The notes: generated from the sequence alone by a model not told the origin. DNA of 15,633 nucleotides from Gemmatimonadota bacterium (GCA_024640185.1 JAHEFN010000014.1:1-15633); one strand, 5' to 3'; shown: positions 1 to 7,164, counted from the first letter of the stretch. Translations and numbers: made by a program.

Positions 1-423
1 TTCTTCAAGAACCCCGCCAACCTGGGGGCGATCACCCCGCCGTGGCTCGGCTTCCAGATGAAGCACGCCACCGACCCGGTGGTGACCGAGGGGACCGAGA
101 TCGAGTACCGCATCCGGATGCATGGCATCCCGATGCGGTGGGTGTCCCGGATCACCGAGTTCGTGGAGAACCACCACTTCGCCGACGAGATGCTGGCGGG
201 GCCCTATCGTTCCTGGTACCACCGCCACCGCTTTCGGGAGATCGCTGGTGGCGTGGAGGCCGAGGACATCGTCGACTACCGGTTGCCACTCGGCCCCTTG
301 GGGCGAGTGGCCCATGCCGTCTGGGTTCGGCGTCAGCTGGCCGCCATCTTTGACTATCGGGAGACGGCAATGGCGCGGCGGTTTCCCGTCATCCCCCACG
401 ACACCGACACCGGAGGGCGTTGA
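1..423 (+). CDS. SRPBCC-family (START/Bet v1-like) protein, 5' truncated by window edge
   Basis: The reading frame is open from base 1 and ends at a TGA at 421-423, leaving 140 residues. About 20 N-terminal residues are probably missing, because SRPBCC proteins of this type are near 150-160 residues. The visible part follows the COG4276-type pattern: an early TPPW motif, GIPMRWVSRITEF, then GPYRSWYHRHRF and LPLGPLGR near the C-terminus. The family has a helix-grip fold with a hydrophobic ligand cavity, and these members are often annotated as ligand-binding proteins or cell-division-inhibitor-like; no substrate can be read from the sequence. The stop lies one base before the ATG of the next gene, so the two are probably co-transcribed. 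Family assignment is confident and function is unknown. Confidence 0.85.
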   Translation, partial: FFKNPANLGAITPPWLGFQMKHATDPVVTEGTEIEYRIRMHGIPMRWVSRITEFVENHHFADEMLAGPYRSWYHRHRFREIAGGVEAEDIVDYRLPLGPLGRVAHAVWVRRQLAAIFDYRETAMARRFPVIPHDTDTGGR

Positions 424-424
424 G

Positions 425-832
425 ATGAACCTGACCCTGATGCTGAAGAGCTATGGCGTGGCGATCGTGGTCTGCTTCGGGATGGACGTCGTCTGGCTCG
501 GCGTGTTGGCAAAAAACTTCTATCGGGACCAGATCGGCCATCTCATGCGCCCCGATGTGCAGTGGCTCCCTGCCCTGCTCTTCTACCTGATCTACGTCGC
601 CGCGTTGGTCGTCATCGTCGTGGCACCCAGCGTCGAGCGCGAGTCGTTCGGGCGGGCGATCGGGTATGGCGCCTTCTTTGGCCTGGCGGCGTACGCAGCG
701 TTCGACCTCACCTCGCTGGCGCTGATCCGCGACTTTCCCCTGAAGGCCGCGCTGGTCGACCTGGCCTGGGGCAGCACCCTCTCGGCGACGGTGTGCGGCG
801 CGGCGTATTGGGCGGCGATGCGGATGGGGTGA
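425..832 (+). CDS. DUF2177 family small integral membrane protein
   Basis: This 135-residue protein starts at an ATG one base after the upstream stop, which suggests translational coupling. It has about four hydrophobic segments: residues near 8-28 (including GMDVVWLGVLAKNFYRDQIG), 43-62, 75-95 and 110-133. The early D-x-x-W-L-G-x-x-A-x-x-F-Y pattern, the central ARG-poor YGAFFGLAAYAAFDLTSLAL stretch and the final helix match DUF2177 membrane proteins, whose biochemical role is not known. Length is normal for the family. It sits downstream of an SRPBCC gene in a probable two-gene transcript. No signal or catalytic motif is visible. Confidence 0.85.
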   Translation: MNLTLMLKSYGVAIVVCFGMDVVWLGVLAKNFYRDQIGHLMRPDVQWLPALLFYLIYVAALVVIVVAPSVERESFGRAIGYGAFFGLAAYAAFDLTSLALIRDFPLKAALVDLAWGSTLSATVCGAAYWAAMRMG

Positions 833-912
833 GTGGCCCCGCGGCCTTGGGCGTCCCGGTGTCACCGATGATTGAACGGATGATTGCCGTTGGGCCCTGA
901 TGCACGAAGATC

Positions 913-935
913 CGCCACCCCCGGGGGGAGCAGCG
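913..935 (-). terminator. Degenerate terminator hairpin downstream of tRNA relict
   Basis: Read on minus, the arms CGCTGCTCCC and GGGGGTGGCG pair over 10 bp with three G-U wobbles and a 3-nt loop. The wobbles only pair in RNA from the minus strand, which fixes orientation. Its position 20 nt past the tRNA 3' end, and its sequence, resemble the terminator at 13467-13494 behind tRNA-Lys. The T-run has been lost (GATCTTC follows), so it is probably no longer efficient. Confidence 0.5.
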
Positions 936-955
936 AATCTCGTTGTCCTGCACCA

Positions 956-992
956 TGCCCCGAGCAGGACTTGAACCCGCAACCGACGGATT
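956..992 (-). pseudogene. tRNA 3'-half relict (attachment-site-like)
   Basis: On the minus strand this gives the anticodon-stem 3' arm, a variable loop, a complete T-arm (GCGGG-TTCAAGT-CCTGC, paired with one G-U) and the acceptor 3' strand TCGGGGC plus discriminator A. No matching 5' acceptor (GCCCCGA) or D-arm lies in the following 100 bases, so the gene is incomplete. The acceptor 3' strand equals that of the tRNA-Lys at 13515-13587, and the 12 bases CGTTGTCCTGCA (plus strand, 941-952) recur at 13499-13510 beside that tRNA. The T-arm and variable loop look more like tRNA-Arg, so the parent is uncertain. It could be an attachment-site scar or a decayed duplicate. Confidence 0.7.
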
Positions 993-1095
993 GAGGGGCC
1001 GGAGGTCCTTGTCCCTGAAGCGGAACTGCGCGACTGACACCACCCAGACTCGACCGGGTGACGGCCGTCACTCTCTTCCGACGGGGGGACGACAA

Positions 1096-1128
1096 GGGGC
1101 GCTGACCGGTCGATCCGGCCAGCGCCCC
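1096..1128 (-). terminator. Hairpin terminator of the Ig-like lipoprotein gene
   Basis: A 14-bp stem (GGGGCGCTGGCCGG with CCGGTCAGCGCCCC, one G-U) has a 5-nt loop and lies 20 bases past the stop of the minus-strand gene. The tail is TTGTCGTC, short of a classical U-run. The wobble favours the minus strand. Confidence 0.7.
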
Positions 1129-1148
1129 CCATCAGATGCTCCCCGGGC

Positions 1149-3722
1149 TCACTGGCCCTGGATGATCAACCCGGTGGAGAGTCGGTACGGCTTGGTGGAG
1201 CTGCCGATGGGCAACTGGTACTCCTCCACGTCACACTCCGGCGGGGGACGGCACCGTCCCGGGCCACAGGTCCCGGCGTTGAAGTTGATGCGCCGGTCAT
1301 ACCCACCATCCGGGATCACGAAGCGGAGGGTGAGGTCGGGCTGGCCCCCGCGGAGGACCGGGGCCGGCCCGATGGCACCGAAGACGAAGGTCACCAGCCG
1401 GTCCTCGACGCTCGAGGCACCGTTGTCGCCGCGGAGGAATGCCCTCGCCTCGGCGGTGTGGACCTCGGTGACCTGCTCACCGGCCTCGTTCACGTAGGTC
1501 CGGCTCGCCTCGAGCGTCATCGGGTAGCCGACGGTGGCATCGATCTGCCCCACGGCACCGGTGGCGGAGAGGTACAGGCCGGCTGAGTGGAAGATCCCGC
1601 CGTTGCGGGCCGGCCAGGGCACCACCAGGTAGTAGTCGGTGATGGCATCCTTCGCCCCACCCGGCGCACAGGCGTTCACCGTGCTGTAGCTGGAGGAGTA
1701 CCGGGCCGAGAAGAACACCTCCGCCCCACCCGGCGCCGAGGCCAGCGAGGCCCGCAGCAGGTTGTCCCCCTCCCCGAGCAGCCAACTGGCCGAGCTGAGG
1801 CCGCCGACGAGCGTCGTGGTGGTCGTCTCATTGGCGGAGCCGTTGGCCAGCGCTCCAGTGGCACCCCCGGGAGTCCAGTGCACCGTCGCACCGACCGTCG
1901 GGTTGGCGAAGCTGTCGGTCACCATCACCGTCGGATCTGGCGTGACGAGATTGGCGCCCGGCGGCAGCGTGCCGTAGTCGGCCGTGCCCACCACCGAGAT
2001 CAGGGCCGGCGCTGCGGGAACGATCGTGAACGGTGCGCTGACCGCCGTGTCCGGCTGTGCTGCGTCGGCGAGCCGGGCCGTCGCGATGAAGCGATAGCCG
2101 GTGTCGGCGACTGGCAACCGGGCCTCGACCATTGCGATGCCGGAGTTCGCGGCGGCCCGGAGCGTCGTCACCTCGCCGAGGAAGGCGTGCTGGTTGAGCG
2201 TGAACGTGACCGTGTCCATGGCGAGCGGCACGATGTCACCCAGGTCGGAGCGGAGCTCCACTCGGTTGGGCACCAGCGTACCCGCGGGGAAGCTGCTCCC
2301 CGAGTCGGGCGCGGTGAACACCAGGGTGCTCGGCCCGGATGCGGCCACCAGCCAGTTCAACGTGGCGGGGGCCACGGTCACCACCGGATTGCCCGAGGCA
2401 TCCTGACCCGCGAGGGCCTCCGGAAGGGTGTATGCAGCCGAGAGCTTCGTGTAGGCCGTCCGATACTGGACGGTGGTCCCGAAGTCGAGGCAGGTGACCG
2501 CGGCGGTGCCGCTGTTGTCCGTGAGGGCATCCGCCCCGCAGACACTGGCATCACCGACCGGTGTGGTGGTCGCCGGGGCTCCCGTCGTGAACGCGACGGT
2601 GATTCCCGAGATCGGCGTGCCCTTATATGTCGTGATCGTGACCGCAGGGAGACTGTCGTTCTGGCGGTTCGTGCCCACGGTGCCGCGGATCGCGCCGTCA
2701 ACGGGCGACTCCAGCAAGGCGGGGGCCCGCAGGAACTCGCTCGTCGATCCGCCGACGCCACCGGTGGACCGCAGTTCCGAGTCGACCGGGCCGAACGGCG
2801 AGAACTCACTGGTCGAACCGGCGACCCCGCCGACGGCACGGGCCCCGACCGCGGCGGCGTGCGCCGGAACCGGCAGCAGTGCATCGGCCAGGAAGCCCAT
2901 GATCCGCTGTCCGAGGCTGAGCTGGGCGGCACCGGCATCGACCTCGCCGCACTGGAGGACCATCCCGTCGGGAAGCGGGACGCGTTCGAGCACCTCGAAT
3001 CCCCCCCCGCTCTGGTGCCCCAAGACCAGGCGCTCAAGGAGGGCCGCCAGGTCCTCCTCCGGCACGCCCGCAAGGGATGCCGCCGAGGGGCAGACGCCGA
3101 CGGTCGCCTCCACCCCCAGGGGCAGGGTCTGCGACGGACTCAAGTTCCAGTCGTAGACGAACGGGTACTTGTCGAGCAGGGTCACCAGCGCGGTGGAATC
3201 GGCCGGACGGGCCGTGACGACCGTGTTCTCGAGCACCGCATTGGCGGGGAACTGAATGCCGGAGAGCGAATCGTCCGTCACGAACGTCGTCACCGAGTCG
3301 CCCACGTACACGATCCAGAAGTTGGCCGGGTCGCCGATGTTCGCGTCGATCCCGACGAAGCAGAACAATCCGTTGTAGAGCTTGACCAGGTTCTCGGCCG
3401 AGATCGTCAGGGGGGTCTGGGCGTGCTTGGTCCTGATGAAGTCGACCAGCGTGAAGACCTTCCCGCGTGCGGTGACCGTGTCGCCCTGGTCCCTGACCTG
3501 CTTCTGGATGTTGTCCCACTTGCCGAGCACCGCGTTCTCATCAGGGGAGCCCTGGAAGGCCTCCTCGAGGAGCGCGGTGATCTCGCTCTCCGCGATGCAG
3601 CCGTTCAGTGCCGCAAAGCCCCCGCCGACCGGTGGGCCGTCCCCGGGGGTGGCGTCCGTCGGCAACGGGGAGCCGCCGCACGCCACGACCGCAACGGCCG
3701 ACAGCGCGATCCAGACCCTCAT
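1149..3722 (-). CDS. Large lipoprotein with Ig-like (Big-type) domains
   Basis: From ATG 3722 this is 857 residues. The N-terminus MRVWIALSAVAVVAC is a lipoprotein signal peptide with lipobox VVAC and lipidated Cys15, so the protein is probably anchored on the outer face of a membrane. Residues about 30-280 form an N-terminal domain I do not recognise, with spaced cysteines. A linker near 295-330 repeats GSTSEF twice. Residues about 335-700 contain several beta-rich Ig-like units (for example GTPISGITVAFTTGAPAT; a T-D-N-S-G-T-A strand) like Big-1-type repeats. The C-terminal 130 residues form a further domain with a Cys-rich GTCGPGRC stretch. The frame extends upstream to 3884; ATG 3797 has a better-placed GGAG, but would give an unusually long signal n-region. 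It may act in surface adhesion or envelope structure; no enzymatic motif is visible. Confidence 0.75.
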   Translation of the reverse strand: MRVWIALSAVAVVACGGSPLPTDATPGDGPPVGGGFAALNGCIAESEITALLEEAFQGSPDENAVLGKWDNIQKQVRDQGDTVTARGKVFTLVDFIRTKHAQTPLTISAENLVKLYNGLFCFVGIDANIGDPANFWIVYVGDSVTTFVTDDSLSGIQFPANAVLENTVVTARPADSTALVTLLDKYPFVYDWNLSPSQTLPLGVEATVGVCPSAASLAGVPEEDLAALLERLVLGHQSGGGFEVLERVPLPDGMVLQCGEVDAGAAQLSLGQRIMGFLADALLPVPAHAAAVGARAVGGVAGSTSEFSPFGPVDSELRSTGGVGGSTSEFLRAPALLESPVDGAIRGTVGTNRQNDSLPAVTITTYKGTPISGITVAFTTGAPATTTPVGDASVCGADALTDNSGTAAVTCLDFGTTVQYRTAYTKLSAAYTLPEALAGQDASGNPVVTVAPATLNWLVAASGPSTLVFTAPDSGSSFPAGTLVPNRVELRSDLGDIVPLAMDTVTFTLNQHAFLGEVTTLRAAANSGIAMVEARLPVADTGYRFIATARLADAAQPDTAVSAPFTIVPAAPALISVVGTADYGTLPPGANLVTPDPTVMVTDSFANPTVGATVHWTPGGATGALANGSANETTTTTLVGGLSSASWLLGEGDNLLRASLASAPGGAEVFFSARYSSSYSTVNACAPGGAKDAITDYYLVVPWPARNGGIFHSAGLYLSATGAVGQIDATVGYPMTLEASRTYVNEAGEQVTEVHTAEARAFLRGDNGASSVEDRLVTFVFGAIGPAPVLRGGQPDLTLRFVIPDGGYDRRINFNAGTCGPGRCRPPPECDVEEYQLPIGSSTKPYRLSTGLIIQGQ

Positions 3723-3977
3723 CCCCCAACTTGCGAACACACTCACGGAACGTCCGGACTGGGACAGAGCCCCAATGCACGACACACGCGGCGACATGAT
3801 GTTGACTCCAGAATGGAACCACGAAGGAAGCTGGGGGCGTTGGCACCTTGAGAGGATGTCGGGACAAGGCAGAGAGTATCCCAACAGCGAAACGTTATTA
3901 CCGACTCACGAATGCCGCAAGACCACTCCCGCGCCTCTGGTACACGCGCCGTCCCGGTCCCGCAACACGGATGATTT

Positions 3978-4064
3978 CCCTCGCAGTATTTCGGCAGTGT
4001 GCTTGCTCAAGCACCGATCACGTGCCGGCCTCAACGCCGAGGAAAACCCTCGCAGTTTCCGGCA
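3978..4064. repeat. Imperfect direct repeat, two copies 69 bp apart
   Basis: CCCTCGCAGTATTTCGGCA (3978-3996) recurs as CCCTCGCAGTTTCCGGCA (4047-4064), with 10 identical leading bases and one small indel plus one substitution after that. Both copies lie upstream of the STAS operon and could be regulator binding sites. Confidence 0.55.
3999..4014. promoter_or_regulatory. Perfect inverted repeat, operator candidate
   Basis: GTGCTTG-CT-CAAGCAC is a perfect 7-2-7 inverted repeat, 107 bases upstream of the candidate -35 element of the STAS operon and between the two copies of the direct repeat. The 2-nt loop favours a dimeric DNA-binding site over an RNA hairpin. The regulator is unknown. Confidence 0.45.
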
Positions 4065-4120
4065 TGCACCGACCTCCCAGCGGGTCGCATCTCGATCCAC
4101 GATGTCGGCGCAGAAATGCC

Positions 4121-4148
4121 TTGTGCTTTGTGGCACCGCTCCTATTAT
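4121..4148 (+). promoter_or_regulatory. Candidate promoter of the STAS/fusion/phosphatase operon
   Basis: TTGTGC (4121-4126) and TATTAT (4143-4148, 5 of 6 matches to the sigma-70 -10 consensus) are 16 bases apart. The start codon is 59 bases past the -10. GGAG at 4194-4197 lies 10 bases before the ATG. The -35 is weak, so an activator or alternative sigma factor is possible. Confidence 0.4.
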
Positions 4149-4207
4149 CTCAAGCAGGCCCTCCCCCAACGATCTGCGCGTGACATCCCCCCCGGAGCGT
4201 CTCCGCC

Positions 4208-4540
4208 ATGGACATCCAACAGCACGTCGACGGCGATGTGACCATCGTTGCCCTCCACGAAAAGCTCGACACCGGCACGGCCCCGGATGCCGGGCAGGCT
4301 CTCTCCGCACTCGTCGAGCAAGGCTCCCGGCGTATCGTGGTCGACTTCACGGACGTGGCCTACGTCAGCAGCGCCGGTCTCCGTGTCCTCCTCGCGACCG
4401 CCAAGCAGCTGCGGGCGAAGGGAGGTGCGTTGCGCGTCTGCTCGCTGAACGAGGGCATCCAGGAAGTGTTCGACATTTCCGGCTTCAGCACGCTGCTCTC
4501 GGTGTACCCCTGCGCCACGGACGCCGTCCGTGGCTTCTGA
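4208..4540 (+). CDS. STAS-domain anti-sigma factor antagonist (SpoIIAA/RsbV-like)
   Basis: The 110-residue protein is one STAS domain of normal length. It opens with an alternating strand (VTIVALHEKLDTGTA), followed by RRIVVDFTDVAYVSSAGLRV, the classic D-x-x-x-x-x-x-S-S-x-G-L signature. By alignment with SpoIIAA and RsbV, Ser55 (second Ser of SSAGL) is the residue whose phosphorylation controls binding to an anti-sigma/kinase partner. It is the first gene of a four-gene operon whose last gene encodes both a PP2C phosphatase and an RsbW-like kinase, the natural enzymes for Ser55. The gap to the next gene is 53 bases. No sigma factor is encoded in the window, so the final target is unknown. Confidence 0.92.
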   Translation: MDIQQHVDGDVTIVALHEKLDTGTAPDAGQALSALVEQGSRRIVVDFTDVAYVSSAGLRVLLATAKQLRAKGGALRVCSLNEGIQEVFDISGFSTLLSVYPCATDAVRGF

Positions 4541-4593
4541 CCGCGAGGTGCGCCCCGGGTATCGCACCACGTGCCCGCCGGGATGACCCGCCC

Positions 4594-7164
4594 GTGACCT
4601 TCACCATCGCGATCGGCATGGGCCTGGGTGAGGCCGTGCTCGGCCGCGAGGTGCAGCACCAACTCGAAACGCTCCACGTGGGCCGGACGGAAGCGGATCG
4701 CCTCATGGGAGCGGGGCGGGCGTACGGACGCGGCCCCCTGCCGCTCTTCCTCGGGCAACTCGACGCGGCGCAGCGCTCGGGCGCGGCGGTCGGCCTCGTC
4801 CTGGTCCGTGAAACGGCCGAGGAAGGGCATGCTGGGCATCGCTCGCCCCTCGTTGCCCCACTCATGGACTGCACCGAGCGGGCGGAGGTCGTCCTGGCGG
4901 CGCCCGGGCGGACCCCGTGGGAGGGCGTCGCGGCGGCTGTTCGCCGCCTCTCCGGATGTGATCCCCACACCGCCGATGCCGACGCCCTCCGATTCCTGCT
5001 GCTCGGATGCCACACTGAGCGACAGGTGCTGGCGATGGCGATCCTCCTCCGCAGCATGTTCAGTCACTCCCGGGTGATGGTGTCGCCGCACCTCGTCGGG
5101 AGCGCCACCTCCGAGGGCCATCTCGCGGTCCTCCGGCACAACCTCCCGCTCGCGGGTGTCGAGGTGACCCTGGACCTCGGCGCTGCGGCCGATTTCGCGA
5201 ACATCGATCGGGGGCCGCTGGACGAGCTCGAGTGCGGGGCCTGCACACTCTCGCCGCCGGACGTCGATGAGGCACTCAACGTCACGACCCGCCGGATCCT
5301 CCAGCTCCTCTGCCTGCACTGGAGTCGGGCCCACCTCACGCCGCTGAGCGGTGGGTACAGCGGCAGCCTCCTGATGCTCGCCTCCGGCTGGAAGGGCGAG
5401 GCCCAGACCGAGCCGATGGTGATCAAGGTGGACCAGTACGCCCAGATGCGCCGGGAGATCGATGGGTACCACCTGGTGAAGGACTTCCTCGGCAAGCACG
5501 TGCCGACCTTCGAGTACCCGGTGCAGAACGACAACCACCTCGGCGTGGGGATGGAGCTCGCGGCGATGGAGGGACAGCCGACCTCCCTGCAGGATTGCTT
5601 CGAGGCGGCCGAGACCGAGGGCGGCCTGGAACGCTACCTGCGCCGGCTGGACAAGGCCCTGGGCCTCCTCGGGGGCCGGCTCTACCGGAACACGAGGCGC
5701 ACCGCCTGGGTCAGCCCGTATCGCGTCTTCCACCTCCACACCGAGATGCAGCAGCAGTGGCTTGCCGAGAACGTCGACGCCATTCGCGGCCACTGGAAGG
5801 CGGACGTCGGCACCGAGCTTCCCGTGGACCTGGACATGCTGGGTTCCCTGCTCCGGCTCCTGGCCGGCAACGAGGACGGCATCGAGAGCGATGTCTGCCT
5901 GGTGCACGGCGACCTCAACCTCAAGAACATCATCTGTGATGACGGCGACAATGTCTGGTTCATCGACTGGACCCACTCCGGCTGGATGCCGATCGAGCTG
6001 GACTTCGCCAAGATGGAAAACGACGTCAAGTTCGTGATGAGCAAGCAGTTCGACCTCGAGGACCTGCCCCACCTGCAGCGGCTGGAGGAGTACCTGCTCT
6101 CCCAGCCCGTGCCGGCCGAGTGCGAGCGCCTGCCGGAGGCCCTGCGGTTCGCGCGCTGGGACCTCCGGTTCCGCAAGGTGTTGCTGAGCGTGCGCCAGAT
6201 CCGGCAGGCATGCTTCGCGCTCAAGCGCACGGAGTCCTGGCTGCTCTACCGTGCCGCACTGCTCAAGTACGCCCTGCACACCCTGAGCTTCGACCGCCGC
6301 CGGGAGATGGGTGAGTGCGACCTGCCCCAGCTCGTCCACGCGCTCTACTCGACCGAGGACCTGCTGAACGACCTGGTGACCGACGACTTCCAGCTGCAGA
6401 TTCGCGGGGAGCGGCCGCCGTCCTATCCGCCCCGCCAGCGCCTGTCGATCGACCTCGCGCCCTGGAGCATTCCCTGCCCGGAGTACGACCCCCCGTACCA
6501 CGTCGAGGATCACGTGCTCGGGAACGACCTGACTCGAGTGGTCGGGGGCTGGGCGGACCCCGAGGATGTGTCCCTGGTGGACCTCTCTGCCCACTGTCCA
6601 CCGGACCGTCGCGACTCGCGAGGCCGGCCGCTGCACCCCTTCGGCCGGACCGGCATCGCCGGACGCGGAGCCCTCGGACGCTGGGGACCGAACCTGTCGG
6701 TGGTCGCCCTGGTGACACGCCAGCGCCCCGGCGAGAGCGGCCGCGAGATCCTGCTTGGCGCACGCGACGCGGGCGATCCCCTCCTCCCGCCGCAGGGATT
6801 CGTTCGACCCGGTGAGGATCCCGAGGTGGCGTGGGCGAGGATCCTGGTCTCGCAGACCGGTTGGCAACCCGGCAAGCCGACCGTCCTGCTCTCCGAGGGA
6901 TATGGGTACGACCACAGGCGAACCGATCACGCCTGGGTGGTGATGCACGCCCGGCACCTGCACCTCGTCGACGACGACGCGCCGAGCCTCTTCTCGCCCG
7001 GCGGCCTCTTCGAGTCCGTGGGGTGGTATCCCCTCACTGCGGAGACCATCAACCAGATCCCCGCCGAGTTGGCTCGCTGGGTGCGCGAGGCCGTCCGGGC
7101 CCTCGAGGTCGCCCGCGAGATCACCACTGACGAGGCGACCGCCGTTCTCGCCGCCACGGGATGA
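4594..7164 (+). CDS. Fusion: degenerate isochorismatase-like, APH-like kinase and degenerate NUDT9-H domains
   Basis: The protein has 856 residues from GTG 4594; the frame is open far upstream, but this is the first plausible start past the STAS gene, and its ribosome site is poor. Residues about 1-200 resemble isochorismatase/nicotinamidase hydrolases (APGRTPW, then LLLGCHTERQVLA with Cys139), but the catalytic Asp and Lys positions appear to be Gly8 and Ala103. Residues about 245-600 resemble aminoglycoside-phosphotransferase-like kinases: SGGYSG (252-257), Lys278, HGDLNLKN with Asp440 and Asn445, and IDW with Asp458. Residues about 615-850 resemble NUDT9: PWSIPCPEY (623-631), GRTGIAGRGALGRWGPN (684-700), and RRTDHAW (775-781). 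The Nudix box (735-757) keeps G735, E741, R749 and G756 but has I-L-V-S-Q in place of E-F-x-E-E, so hydrolysis is unlikely. The stop overlaps the next start (ATGA). It is probably a cytosolic nucleotide-sensing kinase; the substrate is unknown. Confidence 0.8.
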   Translation: MTFTIAIGMGLGEAVLGREVQHQLETLHVGRTEADRLMGAGRAYGRGPLPLFLGQLDAAQRSGAAVGLVLVRETAEEGHAGHRSPLVAPLMDCTERAEVVLAAPGRTPWEGVAAAVRRLSGCDPHTADADALRFLLLGCHTERQVLAMAILLRSMFSHSRVMVSPHLVGSATSEGHLAVLRHNLPLAGVEVTLDLGAAADFANIDRGPLDELECGACTLSPPDVDEALNVTTRRILQLLCLHWSRAHLTPLSGGYSGSLLMLASGWKGEAQTEPMVIKVDQYAQMRREIDGYHLVKDFLGKHVPTFEYPVQNDNHLGVGMELAAMEGQPTSLQDCFEAAETEGGLERYLRRLDKALGLLGGRLYRNTRRTAWVSPYRVFHLHTEMQQQWLAENVDAIRGHWKADVGTELPVDLDMLGSLLRLLAGNEDGIESDVCLVHGDLNLKNIICDDGDNVWFIDWTHSGWMPIELDFAKMENDVKFVMSKQFDLEDLPHLQRLEEYLLSQPVPAECERLPEALRFARWDLRFRKVLLSVRQIRQACFALKRTESWLLYRAALLKYALHTLSFDRRREMGECDLPQLVHALYSTEDLLNDLVTDDFQLQIRGERPPSYPPRQRLSIDLAPWSIPCPEYDPPYHVEDHVLGNDLTRVVGGWADPEDVSLVDLSAHCPPDRRDSRGRPLHPFGRTGIAGRGALGRWGPNLSVVALVTRQRPGESGREILLGARDAGDPLLPPQGFVRPGEDPEVAWARILVSQTGWQPGKPTVLLSEGYGYDHRRTDHAWVVMHARHLHLVDDDAPSLFSPGGLFESVGWYPLTAETINQIPAELARWVREAVRALEVAREITTDEATAVLAATG

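Larger units (their letters stand above)
833..1148. other. Intergenic region with tRNA relict and two hairpins
   Basis: No protein-coding gene is supported here; open frames lack family patterns and are shadows of GC-rich sequence. It contains a minus-strand tRNA 3'-half relict (956-992), a degenerate terminator-like hairpin just beyond it (913-935), and a strong 14-bp hairpin (1096-1128) serving the minus-strand lipoprotein gene. No good terminator for the plus-strand DUF2177 gene is apparent. Confidence 0.6.
3723..4207. other. Divergent regulatory region between lipoprotein gene and STAS operon
   Basis: No gene is supported. The right part is clearly less GC-rich than its surroundings, as expected of a regulatory region. 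It holds a ribosome-site-like TGGAG (minus, 3806-3810) before the alternative lipoprotein start at 3797, an imperfect direct repeat (3978-3997 and 4047-4064), a perfect 7-2-7 inverted repeat (3999-4014) and a candidate plus-strand promoter (4121-4148). I found no convincing minus-strand sigma-70 promoter. Confidence 0.6.

Noticed and set aside
915..930. The C-run/G-run palindrome as a plus-strand terminator for the DUF2177 gene
   Set aside because: The longer pairing works only on minus because of its wobbles, no T-run follows on plus, and the bare C/G palindrome leaves no proper loop.
943..1497. Plus-strand open frame starting in the tRNA relict
   Set aside because: It runs antisense through a tRNA relict, a terminator hairpin and the lipoprotein 3' end, and has no domain pattern.
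1587..3851. A 754-codon open frame on the plus strand opposite the lipoprotein
   Set aside because: Low-complexity Arg/Gly-rich translation without motifs; the minus frame has a signal peptide, lipobox and beta-rich repeats.
3382..4593. Upstream 5' extension of the fusion gene frame across the STAS gene and the intergenic region
   Set aside because: It overlaps two convincing genes in other frames and its translation is Arg/Pro-rich without family features, so the protein is taken to start at GTG 4594.
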